From Paragyromitra xinjiangensis (lineage: Eukaryota > Ascomycota > Pezizomycetes > Pezizales > Discinaceae), in NCBI GenBank assembly GCA_038503065.1, contig JBCAMK010000010.1, positions 1,736,001 through 1,800,000 of the forward strand: a stretch of 64,000 nt of DNA. The letters are read 5' to 3'. The notes below the pieces were generated by a model. The model was given only the letters and a program-made list of their open reading frames with translations. It ran no database searches and was not told where the DNA came from. Below, in pieces: positions 23,949 to 36,860 of this stretch. The translations under genes were made by a program, and so were the position numbers. Numbering within the stretch: position 1 is the stretch's first letter; every line of letters starts with the position of its first letter.

Positions 23949-26900
23949 TATGATGATGGTAGAGTTTCCCGCAAACACCAAATGGAGAATATTACTCGGA
24001 CCAAGTAGCAGCAGCAGCCCAACGATTAAGGTTGGCGATGACGCGTACGATGATTCTCTCTAACAACCTCTCTCAACAGTGGTCGCGCGCGACTAATATT
24101 TGTTCCTTGCCTCTCTACTCGACTTCTTCGCTTTCTTCTAGATAACCGGATGATGAGTTGGAGCCTCGATTCTCTTTACTGAGAGGCAGAACAGCTTTTC
24201 ATGTGCTGCTGGATGCCTTCTCTAACAGTATTTGCAACGTCGATCACCTAGAATTCAAGCCTGAATGTGTACGATGGGTCAAATGTTGATGAAACGAGCG
24301 GGAATAAACCCACGATCGGGAGAGTGGCGCCTGGGGAAGAGAATATATCGGATAGTGTGTATGTAGGGGATTTAGATGGGTACCGTATGTAGTGGAGGTT
24401 GCAGTGGCTGCGGGGATTTACGACGCGGGTGTTGGTTGGGGGATGCAGGAGAAAGAGAAGTCTCGGTGAGGGGACGTTCCATGGAATGCAGTGAAACTCA
24501 GAGTTTGTCAGGCTTTTTTGTGTGGCTTAGTAAGCATGCCGGGCATGTCCGCGGCGCATGGGCGTAGTTTTTCTGTCATAGCGCCTGTGCGGCTAACCAA
24601 TTTCGTTGGAGCCCTAACGGACACCAATTGACTCGGATTTAAGCTCCATGAACTTGAACTCTTCAATTGATGGGACATCATCAGCTGAAAGCGACGCAGG
24701 GCTCTCTTTTTGGTTTGGAGAAAATAGCAATTATCGATCTTGAAGAATATGTGGGTTTCAACTTCAAAATGCTTGAAGGAAAGGCCAATTAAAGCGTAAA
24801 GAAAGCATGCTTGGATCGCTATTGGGTTTGGGATCACCAGCCTATGATACTGGACTCAAACATGCGAAACGGGCGACATACAGTAACCAACGAGACATGG
24901 CGAAGGGCCGTTCGATTCACATGCAAGTGACGTGCTGTAGCATATAGAAGGTGAATAGTCTATTCTTGGAAACTGGGGAAGATAAGCGAATTATTTGATC
25001 ATAGGGTATCACTCAAATCAACCCATATTTTCGCCCTTAGATAGCTGCCATTCCGTCCCTGTTTTTTATTTTGTCGCTAATAGGGTAGTACACAACGGGA
25101 AAGAGATGTAAGACGCTGTCTCACGCTGCTGTGGAAACATCCCTCCGTCTTGCATCGTCTTATGGATTCTAAGGAATGCAGCTTGAGGCACTGTTGTACT
25201 ATGTGAGTGGTCCTACCCAAAACCACGAGGGTTTTCCGTGAGACATCCAGTTACCTGAAGCCTTCCTTTGCGAGATAGTTTTAAGGATACGGTGTAGGTG
25301 GTAGGGGTAGTGGCTCGCTTCGTTTCGCGTTTTGGAGGTTGCCAAGACTATTGCAACGGGACGTGTTTTTCAAGGTGTTCTGAAGCTTCTCCGTGGATGA
25401 TCGGGGAAACATCAAGTAAATTTCTCAAGCAGTAGGATCTTGCAATTCGGGTCGACCCCCGAAGGGATTGGAGGTGACTAGCGAGAGATGCTGATGTCTC
25501 GCTAAACAAACTCGTGGGCAAGATCTTCCAGCACTAGAACCTGCAATCGATTATCTCACCCGACTAGAGTTCTTGACCTTAAAATTTTCCTTATTTTTTA
25601 GTGTGTTTGCGTGGTTAAATTACGATAATGCCGATTTGGATCACTTATGAGACATCTGTCGGTACCACCAGAACGCCTTTCGCTAAAACTGATGACGTCG
25701 GAGACTGAGGCTGTAGTATCTATTTGACGAGCAAGCCTAAAGGTGGAGTGGGGCCACGTCAAGAACCCGATAACTCTGACCTTTACTCGCTTTTTTGGTA
25801 CCACTTTATGTTATGTAGGCCTTGTTCTTGGATACTTGTTTCATGTTCGTACCCGAGTCGGGGTTTGAACGTGGGACCAGCAACAGGGGTTATTCGCTCG
25901 ATGAATTCATTATGCGAACTGGGTATACCGCCGATTGTTTTCTTACACCTGGCCAGGCTGTGGAAGTACGAGGGTGGTTGATTCTGTATTCGTGGCAGAT
26001 AGTAACGGCTCAAATTTACCAGATCGAGACTTTGGGTTTGATGGACCTACCGTATAGACTCTTGCGGCTCGGCCGGCGGATATCTTTCTTCTTTGACGCC
26101 TTCTATGCATGGAGCATAGATGCGAATGCAATAGACAACGGTATGGATAATAAGATCAGCCGAGCGGTAAGTCCTTAGTAAATAAGTATTAAATTGGTCC
26201 GATTGATAGATTCGCCCGGTTCTTGACATGTTGGACGGGTAATTGTAGTGGGCTAAAGTATCGCTGGCACGTTGAGAGGTAGATCTGAGCTTGGTCATCT
26301 TTTTCCCTGCATTTCGTTACTATGGGCTTAGGCTGTATGGGTTTTTGGGGTTGTTTGCTTGAATAGTAGATGTCGAGCCATTTGGGGTAGGAGATCCATA
26401 TGCTGTGGAATTGGCCGAATACTCTGTGGGTCTTATTTTACATAAGTTTTCATAGATCATAGAAAATCACTCGGGCGCGAAGCAACCGAAACATTTTCCC
26501 TTATCCACTTTATGTTATTTATTCCAGAGGATCTTTAGGCTTAAAATGTCCTTTTGAACTCATGTTAGATATTGAAATCTTCAATGAGGGATAGCTTTCG
26601 TAGTGAATGTGACCGGGAAACTGCATATGGTCGGGTAGCGCAGACCTAGACGCAGCCGACGGTATTTGGGAAAATCTCATCTTAACCTACCGGAGATCTT
26701 TTCTTAGTGATTTGTGAGGCTTAATTAATGGGATATTCCGACCGTGTGTGTATAGGTAAATATCCGGTGATATCGAACATATATTCCGATTTCTGGATTC
26801 TCGTGGCTTCCACCTGTTGGATAGGTTTCACGGCTGGTTAATGGAAAGCAGCAGGACACGCATCTTTTAGCAAGCCACTCTAAGCACTAGAGAGATAAAA

Positions 26901-27801
26901 GATAAATTCTGCAGCCGTTTTTCCACAGGACTACCTTGTAGGAATTTATTCCGCGGGATACATAGGAACACTTCTTGGGCCTTTTGGTGGCGATTATTAA
27001 CGGCTAGATCTCCGAAGCTTGCCTCATAACTTTTGCCTCATCCTTGTTTGTTGGTAAGAGCTACTTCGTAGGAATTCTCCGATTCTTGTTGTACCTAAAC
27101 ACTGTTCCTTCCCACAGATTGTTCGGGCTAGCTTAGGTTAGCCCGGGAAAAGCTACGAAAACAGTACTTATTAAGAGTGATTGGGTTACACTACCTGAGA
27201 GATGTGTCGTACTAATGGCTGTTGCTTGTAAGGGATACATGTAAGTGCCGAAGGAATTGATGGGCTTGCCGGGTGCATGTGAGACTTAGTTTCTGTTGTA
27301 CCCCTCGAAATTTTCAGCGGCGGGGACTCGGGAGTGTGTATACGAGTGATAAGCGGTGATGAAAGCTGATCTTCATGCATATGGTCATGGGTATATTCCG
27401 CTGTTGAGCCTATAGATCAATGTATTTAGTTTAAACTTATATAAATCTTGGGTTATCTTGGTCAAAATGACCTGTTTTCGTCCATCTCATGAGTGGGCAC
27501 TTCTATTCTCTTTAATGAATAGGACCTGTTTGATCACTTTGAATGATAGTGTAGGATACCGAATTAACTAGTGCTATGGATGTGTGGTTTACGGGTGATT
27601 TCTTGTCACGCTCTCTTTTAAGGTATAATTTAAGTTGATCAGATAGTGTGAAAGAACTCTTTGGAAATTTGATTCGCAGGAAATTACATCAACAAGTATC
27701 CTATACCCATACACCCAACCTCTATAAATAAGAACAAATGAAAAAGGAAATGAAGGAGGAATCTAATACAAAAGAAAGTCATTGCAGCCTGTTCTTTTTC
27801 T
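23949..27801. other. Gene-free region between the NRPS-like gene and seb1
   Basis: About 3.9 kb. The longest ORF (25822-26178 plus, 118 codons) and an opposing minus frame in the same place show no family resemblance or splice structure. A perfect 8-bp stem with a 10-nt loop lies at 25479-25504 (TAGCGAGA and TCTCGCTA). One TACATGTA palindrome at 27236. The left part holds the seb1 promoter. Confidence 0.5.
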
Positions 27802-30800
27802 TTACCAGGCTTGCTCCCTCCAAAACTTTAGGAATCTAGATATCAGATCTTTGTCGACCACCTTACACTCTCCAAGACTCTTACTATATTTTCTCGCCTC
27901 ATCTGTCTTGAAATAAGGCACACTTTCCACAGTATCTTTCCCATACTTCGCCTCAAAGAACTCTAATAACTTGACTGGAGGGTTCACTTTTGGGTCTTGG
28001 TTTGAAGCCTTCAGCCTCGCAATCCATTCGGTTGGCGTGACCTCCTCGAAATTCAAACCGGCTGCCTTAAGAGCAGGAAGGAACTCGTTGTTCCAAGAGG
28101 TGTTGGAAGGGTTAGAGATGTTGAATACACCATCACGGGCTTTATCAACAGGAATATATGAGAGATCGATACAGGTTTGAGCGACCACATCAACGGGGAT
28201 CCAGGAGACAATTTCATCGTTGGTTGGGCGAGGGAGACATCCAATCGTGAGTGCAGACTGGGTGGTCAACGGGATTGCTTCAGTCGCGTTCCAAAGTCCA
28301 TTGGTGGTGTCTCCAACAACCTGCCCAATTCTGAGTACGCGTGATGCCATTCCTGTTTTCTCTGCGGCGATGCCGCAAAGCTTCTCAGTGATGAGCTTGG
28401 AGCGTGCGTAGCCCATTGGCATCGCATTCTCGAGGGAGGTGGGCTCAGTTTCGGAGATGACACGGGCAGGAGTAGCGAGAACAGCAGAGATGGATGAGCA
28501 AAAGTTGAAAGATGCGGGGGTGGCACGGTGGGAGCGCAAGCAGAGGGACATGAGATTGTAAGAGCCGCGGATATGCTGCTTTTCAAATGATGTCACGTCC
28601 ATGTTGAAGTTGACTGACCACGCAGAGTGGAGTACGATGTTGACGTTTTCCAGTAGTTCTTCGTAGACTTCGGAAGCCAGGCCAAGCGTCTCTGAGCTGA
28701 AGTCTGAGGGGAATGTAGAAATCTTTGCTAGTTGCTCTTGTGATAGTCTGTCGTAAACACGACGCTCCTTAAGAGAGGTGATGGTGCGCTGGTTGGCATT
28801 CTCGAGTGAGCTGGCACGGACAAGGCAGTAGACTCTCTTGACAGAATCTCTGGCTACAAGTTGAGCAACAATATGAGCACCAAGAGAACCTGTGGCGCCA
28901 GTGACAACCTACAACAAGTGTTAGATTTTGCAGGATGAAAGTCAGACAACAATGACTATATGGAATGCATCTACTTACGATGTAGTCCCCATCAGGATTC
29001 GACTTCCCAGGCAAATGCTGCGGGAAATTGGAATATTTTTCAATCAGCGCCTTCAATAGATCTTCTTGGGAGTCCACCACCTCCTTTTCGCCAGTTCTCA
29101 GGTGATAGAGATGCCTGGCAAGTTTGGCAAGTGTAGGCTGCTCGAAAACAATGTTCTGGCTGACTCTTCCACCAGTTTTTAGTTCCCGGACAATCTTTCC
29201 CTGGATCTGCATGGCACCCAAGGAATCAAGGCCAAGTGAAAAGAAATCGGTATCATCTTGGAGCTGACTAGGATCGTTGAGCATAAGAACCTTGATAAGT
29301 TCCTTTTTGATGAACTCTTTGGTGTTGTCCTCGGAAAGCTCCAAACCGTCCTGGCTGCTCTGGGTCTCAAAGTCTTTGTAAAGCTTTTCGATCTGATCGG
29401 CAAACTTGGCGTAGAAGGCTGCCCTAATGACGGTACCTTTATCGGTTCTTGGGAAATCTTGGCCTACTGGCAAAACAGCGATCATTTCTTTCGAGATTTT
29501 GGCGTAGGCAGGCATAATCTCATTGCCCTGTTGAACAGAAGCCCAGATGTTTTCAATAACTTCCTCTCGTCCCATACCGGCGGCATTCTCACTCGCTATC
29601 ACGAGCATCCCCAAATGCGCCCTCTGTGCCCCACACACAACGACCTCCCTGGCGTGGGGATTCTCCCTGACATGTAACTCGAGGGTGACTGGGTTAGCCT
29701 TTTCTCCATTGCTCAAGACAAGGGTGTCGTCGAGACGGCCGTAGTATTTCCACTTGTTTGAGTTAGTGGGATGTTGTTCGAAGAGGTCATGTGTGGCGTA
29801 AGAGCCATCAGGGCGGTTTGATAGGGACTGAGATGGCCATCCAGCCTTGATGACTAGCTCACAAATACCGGGGGCAACAGGCTCCCACAGTGCGTAAGGG
29901 GCAAACGAAGGAAGAGAGCGGAGGTAGTTCCAATCGTCGTCGTCGGTACCGCGAACTGAAGACAAGGAGACGCCATTTTCAGTGCTGTGAGTGAAATAAT
30001 CAGCTTTATGGCCCGTTTAAAGTGTTTGGAGTAGTCTTGGTTTTCTTTGTGGGGTGCTTACGATCCGTAGAAACTAACAACATTCACACCGCTAGCAACC
30101 AGCCTATCACCAAGCTCATCGGGGCAACTGGATCCTCCAAAGACAACTCTCTTACGGTTAGCCATAACTTCGATTCCGCCTGGTGTCTCAGAGAGCAACT
30201 TCAAAGCGTAGGGGACACCATAGAACAACTCTAGGTCTGTAGCCTTCATGGCCTCGATCATATTCGGACCAGTAAGTGGGATATCAGCATTGAACATGGC
30301 AATCTTCTGCCCAGAAGTAAGAGCTCCGGTCACAGCTACCACACCATAAGTATGATATAATGGAAGAGTGATCATCGCCGACATGTTATCTGCTGCAACA
30401 AGTCTAGCTGTGTTCAAGGAAGCTTGGTGGGTTGAGCCTACAGGTTTCGGGAGGCCGGTCGAGCCACTGGAGTGGATGATCCAGAGGATCTTCTCAGATT
30501 CCTGAACATGGTTGAAACCCTGATCGAAAGCAGTTTCCTCCACTGGGATCTGCTCATCTGCGGTTCCTTGAGGATTGTAGATATCCTCTCCAGCCATAGA
30601 CATTACGTTCAACGGGAGTGGGAAATCATCCTTAATTCGTGAAATTGTCTTTTCGAACCCAGCTTGGATAACTATATCTGAGCAATTGGTCTTTGCGAAG
30701 AGATGTTTATACGCCGTATCTGAGATCCTTGTCGATAGGAAGAGGATTGTCCATCCGAGCTTTGACAGGGCGAACATGGAGACGACATAGTCGAAGTTGG

Positions 30801-31074
30801 AGTTACCTAGTAGAGCAACGACGCGAGGAGGAGCGGAAGACTTTGTGCGTGGTAGGTTGGTTTTTGAGTATTTTTTCGCAGCACGGTATGCAAAATTGTT
30901 GATTTGCGAGACGGTATATTGTTCGTACTGGGCGCCAGACTTGGGATACGAAATGAAAGGTTGATCGGGGTTTCGAAGGACTTGAGCACGAAGGAGTTGG
31001 TCGAGGGTGAGAGCTTTGGCTGGGTCTAGGGTTGTCTTGGACTCAACAGAGTTTTCAGTTGAAGAAGGGGCCAT
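27802..31074 (-). CDS. NRPS-like adenylate-forming reductase (A-T-R)
   Basis: The enzyme should adenylate a carboxylic acid, load it on a phosphopantetheine arm and release it by NAD(P)H reduction as aldehyde or alcohol; it lacks a condensation domain. Three exons: 31074-30062, 29984-28979 and 28908-27802; phases agree, 1041 residues. The adenylation domain (about 20-560) has SSGSTGLPKP at 202-211, SFYGSTENG near 334 and WKYYGRLDD near 416. The carrier domain has FFSLGLDSLGAMQIQ with the attachment Ser at 592. The reductase domain begins at 674 with the Rossmann motif VVTGATGSLG; the catalytic Tyr and Lys of YARSK are at 840 and 844. The arrangement matches fungal reductases related to alpha-aminoadipate reductase, but the substrate cannot be read from sequence. 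No tailoring gene, regulator or transporter is adjacent. TACATGTA lies 190 bp upstream. Confidence 0.9.
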
Positions 31075-34000
31075 GTTGGCTTATCGTATGGTAGTTCTAG
31101 AGATAGTAGAGGGAGTATGAATTGATGCTGGAGGTATTGATATTGATATTTGTGGGTAAATAGTGTGAGGAGATTTATGAAGAATGGTGATGTCACAGCT
31201 TAAAGGTTTGGTATTGAGATATTCGGGCTCCAAGGGACAACTACAACTCTTTATATCCTCAACTACATGTAGTAGCCCTCGTTTTTATATGTAACACTAC
31301 GGGTGGCGGAGGATCCACATCCTCTCATAGAATCCTGCGTTATTGTCCTTGAGTCTCTCCAATCATAATGATGCTCACAGTTATTACTGATTGTTGATTA
31401 ATTCAATCCCACACCGAGGCACGGTCCACACGGCAATTAATTCTTAGAGGGATGTGTTACTATGTAGGGTGGGCGGATGATCGGCAACTAGGTTTTTGGC
31501 ACGGTATGTGCGTAAGGTAAGAACGTGGAACGGACCTGTTATTGTTATTGGGATTGATTTTTTCCTTCTAGATCTTGGCACGTTGCTGTTGGAGTTCGGG
31601 AAGCTAGTTGTCGCGCACTCCATGTCCCTGGCATCACGCGGAAGCCAGGAGGTGTTTCCCCCTTCCAAATTGGGTGCATATGCGGTTGCAACTGCAGGTC
31701 CTGTGATGGGTAGGCTCGTTCCCCCACTGCCTAGGTGATGGGCCTTGGGAGGCTTTAGGGCCATACCGAGGTCAAATTTTTTGGGCTAAAATTATCTCTG
31801 GTCGCTCCATAGGCCAATTTTTTTTCGAGTGCAACCCACGACTCCTCTCAACACCCTCCGGCCGATAGGGTAGCGAGATCCGAACCGTAAAATCCGGATT
31901 TCTGCCGATTTCTCGAGTGTTCGGATAAACGGGGCCGACATTTCGATCGAATCACCATGATATCATCCACGGGACAGGTTGGGTTCACGAGATTACCCAC
32001 CACCTGGAGCCGAGTTTTATGATTTCCCTCACTCAACTAGAGTATTATAACCTATCCGACTACCCGGATATGCCCCAGAGGTTTTGGCTCCGATTTTTCC
32101 GAGTTGACCTACCTACATGTAACTTCTAAAACCGGAGATAGATAGTGGGGGGTCTACATATTGTCATACCCCGCCTCTCCTTTCCGAGGACTCAGGGCTC
32201 TGACGGCTCACGGCGCTTCACCCAAAGCCGCATCGATTTGCTCAATCTGGAATATTCCGTGGTTTCCATGCGTGGACGGAATTGACGTTTCAAAGCCCTA
32301 TGAGTTTTTTTGCTAGAAAACCCAACAACAGGAGCATCTTGCGGGGGAGCTATGGGCACAAATATGGGATAGAGATATTTAAGTAATATGGGGCAACCCT
32401 GGGTGGTAATGAGATAGTTCTAATCGGTGTCTTGGTAGAGTGGCATAAAGAATATAACATGATAGTGATGTTGCCTGGGAGCTACCCGCCAACCACTCAT
32501 GGGAAGTGATCCGAAGGTTCTAGAAAAAGCTAAACTAGCTTGATTTAAACTTGTCCATTATCAGAACTGGGAAATGTGTGGCTGGGATAGTGTGCTCCGC
32601 GACTTGCATGGGCACTCTACATAGGCCCAATCCCGTGGCTAATCGAGTGACTGTCAATGATTTTGGATTTCGAGTTTGGTAGTCCAGCCGGTATCACATA
32701 TCGCTGGACTAAAATTGGTTGCTTTCTTTTGTATCGTGCGGACTGCCTAAGATACGGAATATATGGCTGGGTTTGAGGTTACTGAAGAAATGGCGTTCTA
32801 GGGGATACACTCATATAGTCCAAGGTACACGCCGTAAATATCAGGGTAGGTTGGCGGTGAGGTCTTGACCTGGGAATAGGTTTTTTTTGGATCATCTGGG
32901 CGTATCTTTCAAACTGGTATGTATCCCACTAGTCATACCCGCACTTAGTCGCCGATTCTAAGGTAGAGTAAAGTATATATGTATGTACTCTAGTTCATCT
33001 TTAATTCTCCGAGTATGAACATGATTGACACGGGCCTTACGGAACCCGCGGCAAGATGCCCATAAGTCGATTGGGGTTACAGCACGGCTTTGTATTCGGC
33101 AATCTATAGCTAGATCCACTCATCAGTAGGTGCCGTATTTGGGAAGCTCCTCTATTTTAGCGGAAACCCCTTAAGACGTCAGTCGTACTTGTAGATAGGG
33201 GACGGGAATAGATGTTTGTATCTAGCTCGGGAAATAATTTCTTTTTAACAGCACTAGTGCGTGGCATGTATGCATTTTCACTCTGCCATGTAATATTCGG
33301 GGTATGCATACTGATGTAGTTAGTTTTTCGGATCCGTGGTATCCGAACCTTTAACCCCACAAGATTGAGATGTGTATAGGTATCTGCATGTACTGTGGAG
33401 GTTGAGGGACAAGATATCGACGGGCTTGACCAAAGCCGGTGCCGAGCTCCCCATATTTGATCAGTAATCAAACAAATAACCAAGTTACCGCGGTACAAAA
33501 GTATTATCCGAGGTGGCGCCGAATAAGCTTATCTGAACGTTGTTTTTGCCATTCTCGATATACCTTCGGCTGCCCATGTTCCTGAACGTGGCTGTAACGC
33601 CAATACCAAGTATCATGTCTTGACTCATGCGGTATCACTCGATGTGATTACCTTTTTATCTGAGCATCACTTTGGAGGCGTTTTTTCGGCTCACTCACTT
33701 AACATAATATTACTCTTGACTTATTAGTGTATCAACGCTAACAATTCTTCTTTTCTGTTTCATATAGAATGCTGAACTATGCGAGGTTTAGACGCAAGGA
33801 ATTGCTGACCAAGGAAGTCCATTGCCGGTTTTAAATTAGTCATGCGTCTTTTTATGAGACATCTCTTCCGATTATAGGAAGGAAGGGCACTACAAGAAGG
33901 GCACATGGTATGATTGTCTCGGTGCTTAATTTAAGAAAGGTTTTAGTTACCTAATCGAGTTGGTTTGGTATTTCTTTTTAGCGTGATACGATATTGATGC

Positions 34001-35339
34001 TTTAGTGGTACAAGTTCATTCTCATTATGAAATATGGCCTTAGTCACAATGAGGTGCATAAGGAAACCTGAGACATGCTCCCTTATCGTATCCCGCTTTT
34101 TGGAAGTCTTTGATGGGGTATTTGTGTGTGTGTGGGGGGGGGGGGTTTAAGTATAATGGTCGTAGTATTGGCAAGAAGCCATAGTGATGAATTCGAAACT
34201 TGATGCCTTACATTGAGTTTTGGAGACCAAGGCACCCCCTCGGGGAGCTGGGAAACAAGCACCACTAAGTAACCTACAAACTGTGGTGTCATTGTCTCAG
34301 TGGTTTTATAGAACTTTAGAAACATGTCATATGTACCGAATCTTAGAAAGTGTGTATTTAAACTTATCGTACGATTGGGTTTTACATTTCGGATGGAAAT
34401 CCTAGGATACATGTAGGCCTTCACTGTCCACCGGGCTCTGAGGCTGTGATAGTGATATGATGGTACGTGACTTTCCCCAGAGTATATGGCATGATTAAGC
34501 GCTCTGGTAATAGCTGATATTTTGTGCTGATAAACATTCCGTAGGCGCAATATAAAACTCTGGTTAGCTTAAATAACGCGAGCGATGAGATTGAATCTGG
34601 AACCTGCCCCCGTATGGCGGACTGTGCAAGTAATTCTAAATATCAGTTCATAGCCTACCTAGCTTGCAGATAGCATTGAATAGTAGCGTTAATGACTCAT
34701 CAGCGTAAGTGCTTCAGCCATGCGCACGAATGTTTCTTGGGCGAATTTGATCGACCAAAATTTTGGAGAGGAAAACCGATAATACATTAGGTGGCTTTCA
34801 TCATCTGATAGATAATCGATGGGTAGAGAGATCAAGAGACCTAGTTGTGGCGTTTAAAGCCTTCTATTTTAGATAGGTTCTATGTCAGCCACCTGGGTGC
34901 AGAAGCCCTCTCTGAGATTCTAACGTACGGGAGAAACTTTAACAAGGTTGTGAATGATCATCTTTCTCGTAAGTAGTCGCTTAATTTTAATTTTAATTCC
35001 TATAGCTTTCCCATTATCGCTTACCGTTCTGAATGAATGGTCGAGGGTGTTTTGTGGGTATAATTTAGTTTGTGGTTTTGTTTTATGTTTGTATTTATGT
35101 TTTTTTGGGACTAAGTATAGGACTCATAGGTTTACTTTACTGTACGTCTCCCTGGCAAATCCACCTAGTATCAGGTGCGGTGGTATCATATCCAAGGTTG
35201 TTGGATATACTTAATGAATGAATCAATCACGTAAGTGGTCGAGGGTTACAAAGGCTTCATAGATGATCACTCGTCGCACTATCATGATCGAAAGCCAAAG
35301 TTTTAAGTGTAACATAATCTAAGGACAAATTCTCTAGGG
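31075..35339. other. Gene-poor, A+T-leaning region
   Basis: More than 4 kb without a supportable gene; frames are short and broken. The first few hundred bases should hold the promoter of the NRPS-like gene. TACATGTA palindromes occur at 31264 (inside a perfect 12-mer palindrome ACTACATGTAGT), 32114 and 34408. A GT/G low-complexity run lies at 34122-34146. It may contain old decayed sequence, but I could not place any family. Confidence 0.5.
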
Positions 35340-35344
35340 GTTGT

Positions 35345-36450
35345 TCCATAACAGACCTTTGGCCATAGCAGCGATTTATGAGGGCACTAGGTATATAAAA
35401 ATTATCTTGGAAGGCGCTGGAGTTGAATGTATTGGGACCCTAACCCTATTGAATTATGCTGTGTGAGGCTTGGCGCTGAATGTGTTGGCTCACCCCAACT
35501 TCGAAACGTTTAGGATCTCTGGCTGAGGCACGACAACGAGGAAATCGACTTCAATTCCGAGATCCTGGTTACCCGACTTCTCCGGGATGGTATCTGCACT
35601 AATACGCTAAGGATAGGCGAGGGGTTGTTCGCAGAGGGGAAACAAACAAATCTTGAAGGTGAGAAGGAAGCGTTGATCAACTACTGTGGTTTGGTGGAGG
35701 TCTAGGCTGACAGAAGCTCTAGATCTGGACGGGGCTATGCTGTGAATGAGCCACCAAGCGCGGAGTGTTTTTCATGATGTTTCTCAACTTTTCAAATGAG
35801 TGCCTCCTGCAGGCTTCCGGATATCTTGACGCCTCCGAAGTCGCCGGCTGCAAATTGACCATTAACGGGGCGCTCACACCATCTTATTGGGATTAACGCC
35901 TTGGATTTCTGGATTAATGGGGGCTAATAGCCTTTGGTTAAACCAAATGGTCGAGCTACCGTTTGAGGTCTATGGTACCATTGTGGCCTGGGTCAGGATT
36001 TTCCTTTGCCCTACAACAGTGGGGCGCTAGGGAGAGTTTTGAACCAGCCCTAAAGAACGGTCTGGATATGCTCTCCACGAGCCTTTTGGAGAGTACCGGC
36101 CTCTTAGATTGGCATTGTGAACTAGTTGGCATAATGCGTTATAAACGCTGTGATCTGGGGGTGATTCACGCCGCATATTCGGGAGAAGTGGGAGGCACAC
36201 CGAATTGTCTTCCGATAAATATGGTTGGGTTACCTGTGGCTTGGCATGGGACCTATATCGATGTCGTGGAATTTCTCGGAGGGTGTCCAGTAGCGACAGA
36301 GATAGCTAATGGGAAGACCTAGCGTTTATTGAAATATGGGGCATGTACGAAGGGATGTCTGTCTGCCAGAGAGGATGGGCTATACTTTGCTATACTGCAA
36401 GGGAACAAGGCAAGGGCATGCATGGTTACTCACTCATAGGGGTCAAACGA
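35345..36450 (+). pseudogene. Decayed F-box/ankyrin gene(s)
   Basis: Translated fragments in shifting frames resemble ankyrin and F-box sequence. At 35345-35470 one frame reads PLAIAAIYEGTRYIKIILEG, ending LLNYAV before a stop, an ankyrin-like pattern. At 35774 an ATG opens MMFLNFSNECLLQASGYLDA with SEVAGCKLT after it, matching the F-box pattern (LPNEILL..A.YLD..D....LT) but closing at a TAA after about 40 codons. At 36200-36450 further ankyrin-like strings occur (GLPVAWHGTYIDVVEFLGG, EIANGKT, then RLLKYGAC and DGLYFAILQGNKARA past a stop). Several stops and frame changes rule out an intact product. It may be one broken gene or the tail of one and head of another. Assignment is by pattern, not alignment. 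Confidence 0.5.
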
Positions 36451-36860
36451 AGTCGTCTGTCTGAACCTAGGAGGGCTTATATAAGGGCTATATGCGTTTT
36501 GGGGTTTAGGACTATGGAGGGGACTTATTTCGACGACGCACTCAGGTGGCTAAGTATCAACAACAGCGAAGGAATGGTGTACCTCCATATGAGGACCATC
36601 GACAAGATCCTTATGACTCACATGCGTCGTATTCTCGTCCGGGTAACCATGTTCTCCCGAGACATGCATGCCACAACAATTCCTTTCTTCTCCGCACCCC
36701 CCGCCACGCATCTACTTTTGCGATCGCTCATCACCCTTCATTCCTATCATAACAAACCATCACGAACCACAGGCCCCTCTACGATCTTCGCTCGCACGCG
36801 ATTCGATACCCGAAAATTCTGCACCGTTAAACGAACCCATAAAAACGAGTAAGCGAAGCG
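36451..36860. other. Promoter and leader of the H2A.Z gene
   Basis: About 400 bp upstream of the H2A.Z ATG. The last 200 bp are C- and CT-rich on the coding strand, as is common in fungal leaders. No separate gene seen. Confidence 0.5.

Noticed and set aside
25479..25504. Perfect 8-bp hairpin TAGCGAGA/TCTCGCTA
   Set aside because: Too short alone to be called an element or RNA; no flanking duplication or promoter pattern.
25850..25890. tRNA T-arm-like string (GGTTTGAACGTGGGAC)
   Set aside because: The stem does not pair and no acceptor, D or anticodon arms surround it on either strand.
25822..26178. Plus-strand ORF of 118 codons
   Set aside because: No recognisable domain and an equally open frame exists on the other strand; no splice structure or leader.
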